Shown: positions 17,632-26,455 of the stretch, one piece after another
Layout: every line of letters begins with the position of its first letter
Position numbering within the stretch: the stretch's first letter is position 1
Origin: Reichenbachiella agariperforans
Lineage (GTDB): Bacteria > Bacteroidota > Bacteroidia > Cytophagales > Cyclobacteriaceae
Length of the DNA stretch: 64,000 bases
NCBI RefSeq assembly: GCF_900142205.1
Contig: NZ_FRAA01000007.1
Span: forward strand, 186,001 to 250,000
Direction: 5' to 3'
Position numbers and translations under genes: made by a program
The notes under the pieces: generated by a model
Databases searched by the model: none
Seen by the model: only the letters and a program-made list of their open reading frames with translations
Told to the model about the DNA's origin: nothing

Positions 17632-18219
17632 TCAGGTCTTTTCCAGTTGCCTTCTTTTTCGGATAACACTTACGAACTCCTGAGTAATGCCCAAATAGCT
17701 CGCGATGTGTTTGTTCGTCAATTGCCCACTTAGGGTTGGGTAGGTGTCGATAAAATGCAGATAGCGCTCTTCGGCAGTCATGGTGTGATTGCGGATCAGA
17801 CGTCTTTGCCAGGCCGCGATAGCTTTTTGGGACATGATTCGAAATAGTCGCTCTACCTTTGGTATTTGTGCATAGAGCCTTTCTTTATCAGTCCATGATA
17901 TGGTGAGTAAAGTACTGTTTTTAAGGGCTCGAATGTTTAGTTCTGATGCAGTTTGATGCAGGAAACTGTCAATTTCCATCACCCACCAATCTTTCCCGGC
18001 AAAGTATAAAATTTTCTCTTCTCCTTTCGAATTGGTTGTATAGACTTTTAAGCATCCCTCGACCACATAACCTTCGAATCTACAAATCTGTCCTGACCTT
18101 AGGAGGTATTCTCCCTTGGGTATTGTTTTTACATGGAAATACGAATTTATCGTTTCCAGTTCTTCGGGAGAAAAAGTGACAAGATGGTTAATGTATCGTG
18201 TTAATGCCTTTTTGTCCAT
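17632..18219 (-). CDS. Crp/Fnr-family transcriptional regulator
   Basis: 195 residues. An N-terminal cyclic-nucleotide-binding-like beta-roll (about 15-120, IPKGEYLLRSGQICRFEGYV) is followed by a dimerisation helix and a C-terminal winged helix (IASYLGITQEFVSVIRKRR). It lacks the Cys cluster of FNR. Bacteroidota carry many such small members whose ligands are unknown. It sits between the GH16 lipoprotein gene (47 bp upstream) and the propeller/Dabb pair, all on the minus strand, and may control either. Confidence 0.88.
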   Translation of the reverse strand: MDKKALTRYINHLVTFSPEELETINSYFHVKTIPKGEYLLRSGQICRFEGYVVEGCLKVYTTNSKGEEKILYFAGKDWWVMEIDSFLHQTASELNIRALKNSTLLTISWTDKERLYAQIPKVERLFRIMSQKAIAAWQRRLIRNHTMTAEERYLHFIDTYPTLSGQLTNKHIASYLGITQEFVSVIRKRRQLEKT

Positions 18220-18266
18220 TCCAATGTCGTAGTGATTGAATTTTACATATTCGGGTCTGTTGATTG

Positions 18267-19304
18267 CTATTTAGCTTCCAGTGTCCAAGTTCTGACCCAG
18301 TCGATGCGCATAGTATTGATGTTGTCGTTTTCTAGATCTGCTTTTGGGGGTAGGCCTCCTAGCCAGTCAGCCTCGTTGCTCCAGAGGTCGAAAATGATTT
18401 CTAGGTCTTTGGTAAATTCCCTATTGGGGTAGAATTGACCTGAGCGATCGTCTCCGACTTTTACATGCCCTGCAGGTTCTCCGTCCAGATAGAATTGGAT
18501 GTTCTGCGCGTCTTTCCACCACAGGCCGTAGGTATGATAGGCTTCATTCCAGCCGCTGTTCTTGAGTGGGTTGGCATCCGATAGTCCTGATCTGTTGAAG
18601 TTGGCATGCTCGCGCACTTCCTGTGGAGTCAAGTCTGGATCTACATGGAAATATTGGGCATTCATCCGCTCGGGCATGTCTGGCTGACAGTCGCATGAGG
18701 GGTTAGAGTTGTTTTCTATGATGTCTATTTCATCTCTTTCATCGATGTTGCCATTGTTGAGCCAGTAGGTGTTGTAGGCAGAGATATGAGAGGTTTTGAT
18801 GCTCGCTTCCGTGTACATGGGGTAGCTTATCTTTGTTCTCGAGTGGATTCTGGCGGTTTGAAACCATCGGTCTTCGGGATTGCTCTCGTTCAGCGTGGCT
18901 TTGATCCACAGATTCCCTTCACTTACGCCAGAGTTGTCCGCGTCGGTTGTCATGTAGACAGGCACTTCGTAGTTCCATGTGGATTTGAACCATTTGTCCG
19001 CGTCCCATGCTTCAAATTCGTCTGATAGGGTTTCTACTTTTATCCACTCCATGTTTGCGGGAGTAGAGTCCTGAATAGATACAAAAGAGGGGAAGTCAGG
19101 GTCTATGTTTTCGAAATTTTCTGTTGTCAATTCCGTGCTTTCGTTTTCCTGCTCTTCTTTATTTTCTTCTTTCTCCTCTACTTCTTCTTTTTCCTCTTCT
19201 TCCAGTACGCTGTCTTGACCACAGCCTGCAAGCGACAGGAAAAAAACGAGAGTAAATAGGTACAAATAGGTGTAGATTTTCTTTGAAACGATGTTGATAA
19301 ACAT
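18267..19304 (-). CDS. GH16 beta-galactanase lipoprotein with acidic tether
   Basis: 345 residues. Lipoprotein signal with lipobox LAGC (Cys28), then a striking Glu-rich tether (about 34-58) and a GH16 jelly roll (about 85-345). The catalytic motif is E192-I-D194-I-I-E197 (nucleophile E192, acid/base E197). The beta-bulge ExDxxE form is that of agarases, porphyranases and carrageenases. Context favours agar or porphyran; exact subfamily not decided. The long acidic spacer after the lipid anchor suggests a surface-exposed enzyme held away from the membrane. A CATCTTTG motif 42 nt upstream may be its -7 element. Confidence 0.88.
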   Translation of the reverse strand: MFINIVSKKIYTYLYLFTLVFFLSLAGCGQDSVLEEEEKEEVEEKEENKEEQENESTELTTENFENIDPDFPSFVSIQDSTPANMEWIKVETLSDEFEAWDADKWFKSTWNYEVPVYMTTDADNSGVSEGNLWIKATLNESNPEDRWFQTARIHSRTKISYPMYTEASIKTSHISAYNTYWLNNGNIDERDEIDIIENNSNPSCDCQPDMPERMNAQYFHVDPDLTPQEVREHANFNRSGLSDANPLKNSGWNEAYHTYGLWWKDAQNIQFYLDGEPAGHVKVGDDRSGQFYPNREFTKDLEIIFDLWSNEADWLGGLPPKADLENDNINTMRIDWVRTWTLEAK

Positions 19305-19577
19305 TTGTGATTTGTTATATACTGAAACGAAAAGTAATTACCCTGCAAAGATGATACTGGATCAATAAAGTCCGTGGAACAAAAACTAACCATTGTCGGG
19401 GGCTTTTGGGTAGGGCAATTTTACTGGAAATACCGTCCGAAACCTGCATAGTTTTACAAGCCAGACAGCCTTGTCTAGCTTTTGTCGAGTTCAATTCTTC
19501 GTAGGAAGGTTTCCTTGGAGACAATGACTAGATATGTAGTGTTTTTTATGAGTTTAAAATGTGGCCTGATTTTCTTA

Positions 19578-20465
19578 TTATTGGGTCCAGACGCGCATAT
19601 ATTTAATATGGAACTCTTTGTCAGTGCGTTCGTCTGGCAATGCACCAAACCACTTGTTCGATTCATTATTGATGTTGATTTCAAGAGGCTGGTGCCAGTG
19701 GGTGTTTTCTGCTTCTCTGAACAGGATACCGTCTATGTAGAACCGGATCACGTCTTCATTCCATTCGAGCCCCCATACATGGTAGTCTGCTTGTAGTTCA
19801 AAAGGAATGAAGTAGGTCTTTGATCGCATGAAATGCTTCTGGACATCTCCATGCTCTGGTGGTGATCTGAAGACATGTATGTTGGAGTGCAAGTCGTGTC
19901 TGTTTTCTGCCACACCGGGATCATTTTCGCAGATGTCGATTTCCGTCCACCAGTCCTTGCTCCCATTGGTGACCCAAAAACCCGAAACCCAAGGTGCATC
20001 CATGAGCTTCATCTCTGCTTCCAGATAGCCATATTTTAGCTTTTGCTTCGATTTGATGAATCCTGCCGTGTGTGTATAGCCTTCTGGGATTTCTTCATCG
20101 CCATGCTGATTGATCTTCAGTACCAATTCTCCTTTTTTTAGGCTTACGTTCGAGCCGTGAAAGTAGGTAGGTTGTCGACCTTTCCATCCTGGATTGTTGG
20201 GATGCCACCTGTCGATGTTTAGCTTTTTACCCTTAAATTCATCTGAGAGCTCTTTGTTGATTTTCCATCCCCCTTCATTGTTTTGGTCAGAGAGAGGAAA
20301 TTTTTGGTTGAGTCTAGGCGGCGCAGCAGCTATGTCGACGGTGTCTGTATAGTAGCCCGCTGGTTTGGTTGGTGGATTGTCTGTATCGTTCTCGTTCTGA
20401 GCAGCGATTTGGAGTAATGGAAGCCCCCATAGCAAAAGGGTGAATAGTTTTAATCGATAGTTCAT
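19578..20465 (-). CDS. Secreted GH16 beta-agarase/porphyranase-like enzyme
   Basis: 295 residues from the ATG at 20465, chosen because it gives a signal peptide (LLLWGLPLLQIAAQ); the longer upstream frame has none. A Pro-rich stretch (about 25-60) leads into the GH16 jelly roll with E175-I-D177-I-C-E180 as catalytic motif. Substrate-groove residues such as YFHGSN and SGFWVTNGSKDWW are of the agarase/porphyranase kind. It has no CBM or T9SS tail, so it is probably periplasmic or released by another route. It lies upstream of the lipoprotein GH16 with a 273-bp gap and is divergent from the L-galactose operon. Confidence 0.87.
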   Translation of the reverse strand: MNYRLKLFTLLLWGLPLLQIAAQNENDTDNPPTKPAGYYTDTVDIAAAPPRLNQKFPLSDQNNEGGWKINKELSDEFKGKKLNIDRWHPNNPGWKGRQPTYFHGSNVSLKKGELVLKINQHGDEEIPEGYTHTAGFIKSKQKLKYGYLEAEMKLMDAPWVSGFWVTNGSKDWWTEIDICENDPGVAENRHDLHSNIHVFRSPPEHGDVQKHFMRSKTYFIPFELQADYHVWGLEWNEDVIRFYIDGILFREAENTHWHQPLEININNESNKWFGALPDERTDKEFHIKYMRVWTQ

Positions 20466-20663
20466 GCTTATTAATGTTTTAAAAGCACAAAGGTGACTTA
20501 AGTTGGTTGTTATGAAGTATTCTATTTTTTCCAAAACTTTCTCTATTCTGTAGAGAGATTGGTTGTGGGCTATGCTACCAAATTTGCGCAACCGTTTGCT
20601 CATGATTACCTGAAGCCAAAGAACAATGTTTGTATTCAAATCGATAGAGAAAAGGATACAAAT

Positions 20664-21677
20664 ATGAAATACATCGTGTGCGAAGAACCCGGCAAATTTG
20701 AGCTCAGGGAGAAAGAAGCACCAGTGAGAAAAGCTGGAGAGGCATTACTTAAAATCAACAAAGTCGGGATATGTGGTACGGATTTGCATGCCTATGCAGG
20801 CAATCAGGCCTTCTTTACATACCCAAGGATATTAGGACACGAACTAGCATCTACTGTGTTAGAGATTGACGAAAATCCACAAGGGATCAAAGTAGGAGAT
20901 GGCGTGATCGTGATGCCCTATGTGAGCTGTGGTGAGTGTGTGGCATGTAGAGCTGGCAAGACCAATTGCTGTTCTAATATCACCGTACTGGGTGTACATG
21001 GAGACGGAGGTATGCAGGAGCAAATTGCTGTGCCGACCAATATTCTACTCCCTGCGGGTGATTTGTCTGATGACGAGATGGCAATCGTCGAGCCGTTAGC
21101 GATCGGTGCACATGCGATCAGAAGAGCTGCTGTGCAGCCCGGCGAAACTGTCGTGGTTATCGGGTGCGGCCCTATAGGTATAGGGATGATGAAACTGGCG
21201 CAAATAGCGGGTGCGAAAGTAATTGCCTTGGATATGAATGATGATCGGCTGAAGTATGCGAAAGAAGAGATAGGTGTAGACTACATCGTCAATGTGAAAG
21301 ATAAGCCTGTGGATAAAGTGGCTGAGATTACGGGGGGAGATTTAGCCACCGCTGTATTTGATGCCTCTGGACACAAAGGAGCGTTAGAGTCAGGGCCTGA
21401 TTACATGGCGCATGGTGGGAGATATGTATTGGTGGGATTATCCAAAGGAGAGTTGACGTTTGTTCATCCTAAAATACATGCCAAAGAAACCACCATCATG
21501 TGTAGTAGAAATGCTACCCTAGAAGATTTCGAACATGTTGTAGAGGTACTGAGCAGTGGTGAATTTCCCACATCTTCATTCATCACACACAATGTGGATT
21601 TTAGCACGATGATCCAACACTTTGATAGCTGGCTCAAACCAGAAACAGGAGTGATCAAAGCGACTGTCAATTTCTAA
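20664..21677 (+). CDS. Zn-dependent dehydrogenase, likely L-galactonate 5-dehydrogenase (LgoD-like)
   Basis: 337-residue medium-chain dehydrogenase. The start at 20664 was chosen for its N-terminal MDR strand. Catalytic zinc ligands C37 (GICGTD) and H59-E60 (LGHE), and a complete structural zinc loop (C89, C92, C95 and C102 or C103). Rossmann motif GCGPIG near 175. It opens an operon with UxaA and UxaB, 10 bp before UxaA. In E. coli a homologous MDR enzyme (LgoD) oxidises L-galactonate to D-tagaturonate, exactly the substrate UxaB needs, so this is the favoured role (inference). An alternative is 2-keto-3-deoxy-L-fuconate dehydrogenase in an L-fucose route. Confidence 0.8.
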   Translation: MKYIVCEEPGKFELREKEAPVRKAGEALLKINKVGICGTDLHAYAGNQAFFTYPRILGHELASTVLEIDENPQGIKVGDGVIVMPYVSCGECVACRAGKTNCCSNITVLGVHGDGGMQEQIAVPTNILLPAGDLSDDEMAIVEPLAIGAHAIRRAAVQPGETVVVIGCGPIGIGMMKLAQIAGAKVIALDMNDDRLKYAKEEIGVDYIVNVKDKPVDKVAEITGGDLATAVFDASGHKGALESGPDYMAHGGRYVLVGLSKGELTFVHPKIHAKETTIMCSRNATLEDFEHVVEVLSSGEFPTSSFITHNVDFSTMIQHFDSWLKPETGVIKATVNF

Positions 21678-21687
21678 ACAAGCAAAG

Positions 21688-23340
21688 ATGTCGAATAGAT
21701 ATGTGCAAATCGATCCACGTGACAATCTGATTGTTGCAATTCAGGATTTGAAAAAGAACGAAGAAATATCCGTAGCAGATACGATTCTGGTACTCAAAGA
21801 GGATGTGCAGGCCAAACACAAGTTTGCGTTGCAAGATTTGGCTGAGGGAGACTTAGTATACATGTATGGTGTGCTCGTGGGTAAAGCGACCACTGCTATT
21901 GAACAAGGACGGTCGATCACGGTTCGAAACATGAAACATGCTTCTGCAGAGTACTCTGGTAAGAGAGAAAAAAAACATTGGGTAGGGCCAGATGTGAGCA
22001 AGTGGCAGGGGCGAACATTCAATGGTTATCACCGTGCAGACGGGAAGGTAGGCACAGGTAACTATTGGATTGTGTTTGCATTGACCTTCTGCGAAAATAG
22101 AAATTTGGATGTACTCAAAGCTGCCTTGACAGAATCTCTCGGTTACCAGACCGAAAAGGACTATGTCGTGAATACAGAGGAGTTGGTACGCGTTATGCAG
22201 CGTGGAGGAGGACAAGAGGATATTCTCAATACCGAGATTATCAAGTCGCAAGAGGAGATTATCAAAAACCGTGTGTTTCCAAATGTGGACGGAATCAAAA
22301 TACTAAGACATGAAGGGGGGTGTGGAGGTACTCGTGCAGACTCGGAGGTGCTGTGTAACCTACTCGCAGGATACTTGACCAATCCCAACGTAGCTGGCGC
22401 TACTGTCCTTAGTCTAGGTTGTCAAAATGCCCAAATTGAAGTGTTAGAAGAGGCGATTAAGAAAAAGGACTCAAACTTTTCTAAACCGCTTCATATCTTA
22501 GAACAGCAGCAGAGCAAAAGTGAACGCTCTTTTATAGAAGGTGCCGTGAAGATGACTTTCATAGGGCTACAAGAGGTCAATAAACTAGAAAGAAAACCTG
22601 CACCACTCAGCAAACTTGTGTTAGGACTGGAGTGCGGTGGATCGGATGGTTTTTCTGGGATATCGGCTAATCCTTCCCTAGGCTATGCTTCTGATATATT
22701 GGCAGCTCTGGGTGGTTCGCCTGTTTTGAGTGAGTTTCCTGAACTGAATGGCGTGGAGCAAGAGTTGATCGATAGATGTGTCGAAGAAAAAGACGCAGAA
22801 AAATTTTCCGCTCTGATGAAGGCTTATGGAGATAAGGCCATCGCAGTGGGATCTGGGTTTGAAAGTAATCCATCCCCAGGTAATATCAAGGATGGTCTGA
22901 TCACTGATGCTATGAAATCAGCAGGAGCAGCTAAGAAAGGTGGTACTTCACCTATTAGTGAGGTGCTAGACTACACTGAGTCAGTGACGAAACCAGGGCT
23001 CAACCTGCTGTGTACTCCTGGTAATGATGTCGAAAGTACCACAGGACTAGCAGGATCAGGTTGCAACCTGATCGTATTCACCACTGGACTGGGTACACCT
23101 ACTGGTAATCCAGTCGTACCGGTAGTGAAGCTGTCCAGTAACAATAAGTTGTCTGAGAAAATGAAAGACGTGATAGATGTCAATGCAGGCACGGTGATCA
23201 GTGGAGAGGATACCATAGAGTCCAAGGGAGAAGAGTTGTTTGAGTACTTGATACAAGTGGCCAGTGGTGAAGTGGTACCGCACGCTGTACGCCTTGGGCA
23301 CGATGACTTTATCCCCTGGAAACGAGATATCTCACTTTAA
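21688..23340 (+). CDS. uxaA: UxaA family D-altronate dehydratase
   Basis: 550 residues. N-terminal SAF domain (about 1-95) and the large dehydratase domain with family motifs GGTRADSEVLCNLL, LGLECGGSDGFSGI and SGCNLIVFTTGLGTPTGNPV. UxaA removes water from D-altronate to give 2-keto-3-deoxy-D-gluconate using Fe(II). It is somewhat longer than E. coli UxaA and fully intact. UxaB starts 7 bp later, which supports altronate as substrate. In some Bacteroidota, members of this family have been annotated as sugar-acid dehydratases for L-fuconate, so that remains the main alternative. Confidence 0.9.
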   Translation: MSNRYVQIDPRDNLIVAIQDLKKNEEISVADTILVLKEDVQAKHKFALQDLAEGDLVYMYGVLVGKATTAIEQGRSITVRNMKHASAEYSGKREKKHWVGPDVSKWQGRTFNGYHRADGKVGTGNYWIVFALTFCENRNLDVLKAALTESLGYQTEKDYVVNTEELVRVMQRGGGQEDILNTEIIKSQEEIIKNRVFPNVDGIKILRHEGGCGGTRADSEVLCNLLAGYLTNPNVAGATVLSLGCQNAQIEVLEEAIKKKDSNFSKPLHILEQQQSKSERSFIEGAVKMTFIGLQEVNKLERKPAPLSKLVLGLECGGSDGFSGISANPSLGYASDILAALGGSPVLSEFPELNGVEQELIDRCVEEKDAEKFSALMKAYGDKAIAVGSGFESNPSPGNIKDGLITDAMKSAGAAKKGGTSPISEVLDYTESVTKPGLNLLCTPGNDVESTTGLAGSGCNLIVFTTGLGTPTGNPVVPVVKLSSNNKLSEKMKDVIDVNAGTVISGEDTIESKGEELFEYLIQVASGEVVPHAVRLGHDDFIPWKRDISL

Positions 23341-23347
23341 TCAACGA

Positions 23348-24796
23348 ATGAAAACAATGAAACAATTAAATAGATCAACACATCAAACGAAGAGTTATAA
23401 AGAAAGAATTGTGCAGTTTGGAGAGGGGAATTTTCTCCGAGCATTTGCTGACTGGATGATTCATCAGATGAACCAAAAGGCTGGATTTGATGGAGGAGTA
23501 GTTGCTGTACAACCTATTGACAAGGGGCTGGTTCCAATGTTAAACGAGCAAGAAGGTCTTTACACTGTATACCTCAACGGGATCAAAGACGGAGAAGCTG
23601 TCAGCGAACACGAGATAGTAGACTGTATTCAGCGTGGGTTGGATCCCTATAGGCAGTTCGAGGAGTATATGGCACTAGCAGACAATCCTGACCTTAGGTT
23701 TGTCCTGTCTAATACTACCGAAGCAGGAATTGCTTATCACGAGAATAATTCGATCCATGATACACCACCGAGTAGTTTTCCAGCCAAGGTGACTTTGTTG
23801 ATGCACAAACGTTACGAGGCTTTTGAGGGAGCAGCAGACAAAGGTTTGATCTTCATCCCTTGCGAACTGATCGATAGAAATGGTGACAATCTGAAGCGTA
23901 TCATCCTGCAATATGTAGAGGAGTGGCAACTGTCTGGTGCATTTAAGGACTGGATAGAAAAACACAATGTTTTTACCAACACACTAGTAGATCGTATTGT
24001 GCCAGGATATCCCAAAGACAAAATGGACGAGATTACTCAGCAATTGGGGTACAAGGACCAGTTGGTCGTAGAAGGGGAGCAGTTTCACCTTTGGGTGATA
24101 GAAGGAGCAGAGCAGTTTCGTGAGGAATTCCCAGCAGAAGCTTGTGGTTTGAATGTCGTCTTTACAGACAATATGGAGCCCTATCGTACACGAAAGGTAC
24201 GTATTCTCAATGGAGCCCATACGACTATGGTACCTGTAGCTTATCTCTATGGGATCGAGTATGTGAGAGAGTCAGTGGAGGATGAGGTGTTCGGAGAGTG
24301 GATTCGTCAGGCCATCTTTGAAGAGATATGTCCTACTCTGGATCTTCCAGACGAAGAGTTGAGATCATTTGCCAACGACGTACTAGATCGTTTTAGAAAT
24401 CCATATCTCAAGCACGCGCTGATGAGTATTTCGCTTAACTCAGTGTCCAAATTTAAAACAAGGGTCTTGCCATCATTGTTGGGGTATGTGGAGAGAAAAG
24501 GCTCTCTGCCTGTAAAATTGAGTATATCACTGGCAGCACTCATTGCATTTTATCGTGGTGAAGTAGCTGGTAAGTCTATTGAGCGAAACGATGACCAGGC
24601 AGTGATCAATTTTGCAGATAAAGTTTGGTCGGCATACAATGATGAAGCATCACTGACGAAGGTGTCGAGCGATTTTCTGGGCAATCAAGAGTTTTGGGGG
24701 CGGGACTTGAATAAGATCGCTAACCTGACTAACACCGTTGCGAGATATTTGAGTGAAATATTAGACGGAAACATACAAAAACTACTCAAATCATGA
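23348..24796 (+). CDS. uxaB: UxaB family tagaturonate reductase (altronate oxidoreductase)
   Basis: 482 residues from the ATG at 23348 (a second ATG lies 9 bp on). Mannitol-dehydrogenase-type long-chain fold: an NAD-binding half with IVQFGEGNFLRAFADW, middle motif FIPCELIDRNGDNL, and a C-terminal helical half with the catalytic Lys/Asn region (RKVRILNGAHT). It reduces D-tagaturonate to D-altronate, feeding UxaA. This gene is the strongest argument that the operon runs through tagaturonate (from L-galactonate or galacturonate) and not through fuconate. Its end overlaps the lactonase start by 4 bp (ATGA). Confidence 0.9.
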   Translation: MKTMKQLNRSTHQTKSYKERIVQFGEGNFLRAFADWMIHQMNQKAGFDGGVVAVQPIDKGLVPMLNEQEGLYTVYLNGIKDGEAVSEHEIVDCIQRGLDPYRQFEEYMALADNPDLRFVLSNTTEAGIAYHENNSIHDTPPSSFPAKVTLLMHKRYEAFEGAADKGLIFIPCELIDRNGDNLKRIILQYVEEWQLSGAFKDWIEKHNVFTNTLVDRIVPGYPKDKMDEITQQLGYKDQLVVEGEQFHLWVIEGAEQFREEFPAEACGLNVVFTDNMEPYRTRKVRILNGAHTTMVPVAYLYGIEYVRESVEDEVFGEWIRQAIFEEICPTLDLPDEELRSFANDVLDRFRNPYLKHALMSISLNSVSKFKTRVLPSLLGYVERKGSLPVKLSISLAALIAFYRGEVAGKSIERNDDQAVINFADKVWSAYNDEASLTKVSSDFLGNQEFWGRDLNKIANLTNTVARYLSEILDGNIQKLLKS

Positions 24797-25623
24797 GAAT
24801 AGATTCACACCAACATTTTTGGCAATATAATACCAAAAAACATGCTTGGATCAATGCTGAAATGGCAGTGATTCAAAAGGATTTTTTCCCTTCTGATCTT
24901 AGAGATGTTTTGATTCACAGCGGTCTCGAAGGGTCAGTTGCTGTACAGGCTGATCAGACGGAGACAGAGACAGAGTTTCTGTTAGATATGGCTGTCAAAT
25001 ACGATTTTATCAAGGCAGTAGTGGGGTGGGTCGATTTGCGATCGCCAGACGTAGCAAGCAGACTAGCACATTATTCGAAAAATGAAAAGTTCGTAGGCGT
25101 GCGTCATGTAGTACAGGATGAGCCAGACCCTGAGTTTATGCTTCGAGAGGATTTTCAAAGGGGATTGGCGCAATTGAAGGATTATGGGCTGACCTATGAT
25201 GTTTTAATCTTTCCTACTCAGATGAAGGCTGCATTGGAGACAATTGAGCGACATCCCGAGCAACCTTTCGTGATTGATCACATCGCCAAGCCTTATATCA
25301 AAGCGGGTAAGATTGATGAATGGAAGGATTATATGCAGCAGATAGCAAGTCATCACAACGTGATGTGTAAGCTATCTGGTATGGTTACCGAAGCAGATTG
25401 GACTCGCTGGAGGTATGATGATTTTGTACCGTATCTAGATGTAGTGGTAGATGCCTTTGGGGTGGATAGACTTATGTATGGTTCGGATTGGCCGGTGTGT
25501 CTGTTGGGAGGTACTTATGAGGTGATTAAGTCAGTCGTGGATCAGTATTTTGCATCCTATAGCCTTACTGACCAGAGTAAGATTTATGGGGAGAATGCCG
25601 TGAGGTTTTATGGTATCAAATGA
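24793..25623 (+). CDS. Amidohydrolase-family sugar lactonase (L-fucono/L-galactonolactonase type)
   Basis: 276 residues, COG3618 amidohydrolase fold. N-terminal metal motif DSHQHFW, mid-chain VGVRHVVQDEPDPEF, FVIDHIAKP and CKLSGMVTEADW, and C-terminal LMYGSDWPVC carrying the catalytic Asp. Relatives open L-fucono- and L-galactono-lactones made by sugar dehydrogenases. L-fucose and L-galactose differ only at C6, so the family fits either sugar. ATGA overlaps on both sides (with UxaB and the SDR) show tight translational coupling. Confidence 0.85.
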   Translation: MRIDSHQHFWQYNTKKHAWINAEMAVIQKDFFPSDLRDVLIHSGLEGSVAVQADQTETETEFLLDMAVKYDFIKAVVGWVDLRSPDVASRLAHYSKNEKFVGVRHVVQDEPDPEFMLREDFQRGLAQLKDYGLTYDVLIFPTQMKAALETIERHPEQPFVIDHIAKPYIKAGKIDEWKDYMQQIASHHNVMCKLSGMVTEADWTRWRYDDFVPYLDVVVDAFGVDRLMYGSDWPVCLLGGTYEVIKSVVDQYFASYSLTDQSKIYGENAVRFYGIK

Positions 25624-26426
25624 AAGAAATAATGGATTTGAAATTGAAAGATAAAGTAGTCATGATCACAGGAGGTGCTGGTATGAAAGGTAGTATCGGG
25701 GAGACGATTGTGAGAAAATTAGCAGAAGAGGGAGCTATTCCAATCATCGTGGATCGTAACACGAGGGGAAAAGGCTATGTGGACGAGTTAAACCAAAAAG
25801 GGGGAGATGCTATGTTCATAGCGACAGACCTAACCCAGCCAGAGCAGATAGCATCTGCCATAGAAGCAGTGGGCGAAAAGTACGGTAGAATTGATGTGTT
25901 GATCAATAACGTCGGAGTGAATGATGGGGCAGGTTTGGAGGAATCACTTGAGGCTTTCATGGATTCACTCAAACTCAATATGGTTAGTTATTTTCTGATG
26001 ACCAAGTATTGTTTGCCATGGTTGAAGCAGTCGAAAGGTAATATATTGAATATTGGTTCTAAAGTAGGCTATACAGGTCAGGGAGGAACCTCAGGGTATG
26101 CTGCATCAAAGGGAGGCGTACTGGCGCTAACCCGTGAATGGGCAGTGGATCTGATCCAATATGATATACGAGTCAACTGCCTGATTATATCCGAGAGTTA
26201 TACACCAGCTTATGAAGAATGGATCAAGACACTGGAGGATGGTGAGCAGAAGTTGAATTCAATCAAGGATAAGATCCCTTTTGGCAACCGAATGACTGAG
26301 CCAGTAGAGATAGCCAATCAGACTTTGTTTACGATTTCTGAACTATCCTCTCATACCACAGGACAGCACATATTTGTGGATGGAGGCTATGTGCATCTCG
26401 ATAGAGCGTTGCTACCTGCTCACTAA
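25620..26426 (+). CDS. SDR sugar 1-dehydrogenase (L-galactose/L-fucose type)
   Basis: 268 residues. NAD(P)-binding motif ITGGAGMKGSIG (an extended form of TGxxxGxG), NNVG, active-site Ser in NIGSKVG and catalytic YAASK (Y-x3-K). The C-terminal VDGGY is typical of classical SDRs. In this operon it is best read as the first step: oxidation of the free L-sugar to its lactone, which the overlapping lactonase opens. The exact sugar is inferred from neighbours, not from residues. Confidence 0.82.
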   Translation: MKEIMDLKLKDKVVMITGGAGMKGSIGETIVRKLAEEGAIPIIVDRNTRGKGYVDELNQKGGDAMFIATDLTQPEQIASAIEAVGEKYGRIDVLINNVGVNDGAGLEESLEAFMDSLKLNMVSYFLMTKYCLPWLKQSKGNILNIGSKVGYTGQGGTSGYAASKGGVLALTREWAVDLIQYDIRVNCLIISESYTPAYEEWIKTLEDGEQKLNSIKDKIPFGNRMTEPVEIANQTLFTISELSSHTTGQHIFVDGGYVHLDRALLPAH

Positions 26427-26455
26427 ATCAAACACTTACAGAAAGACTAAATATT

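Noticed and set aside
18267-20465. Kappa-carrageenases
   Set aside because: The ExDxxE motif alone would allow it, but GH86, GH50 and GH117 around them point to agar/porphyran, and no other carrageenan-specific family was seen.
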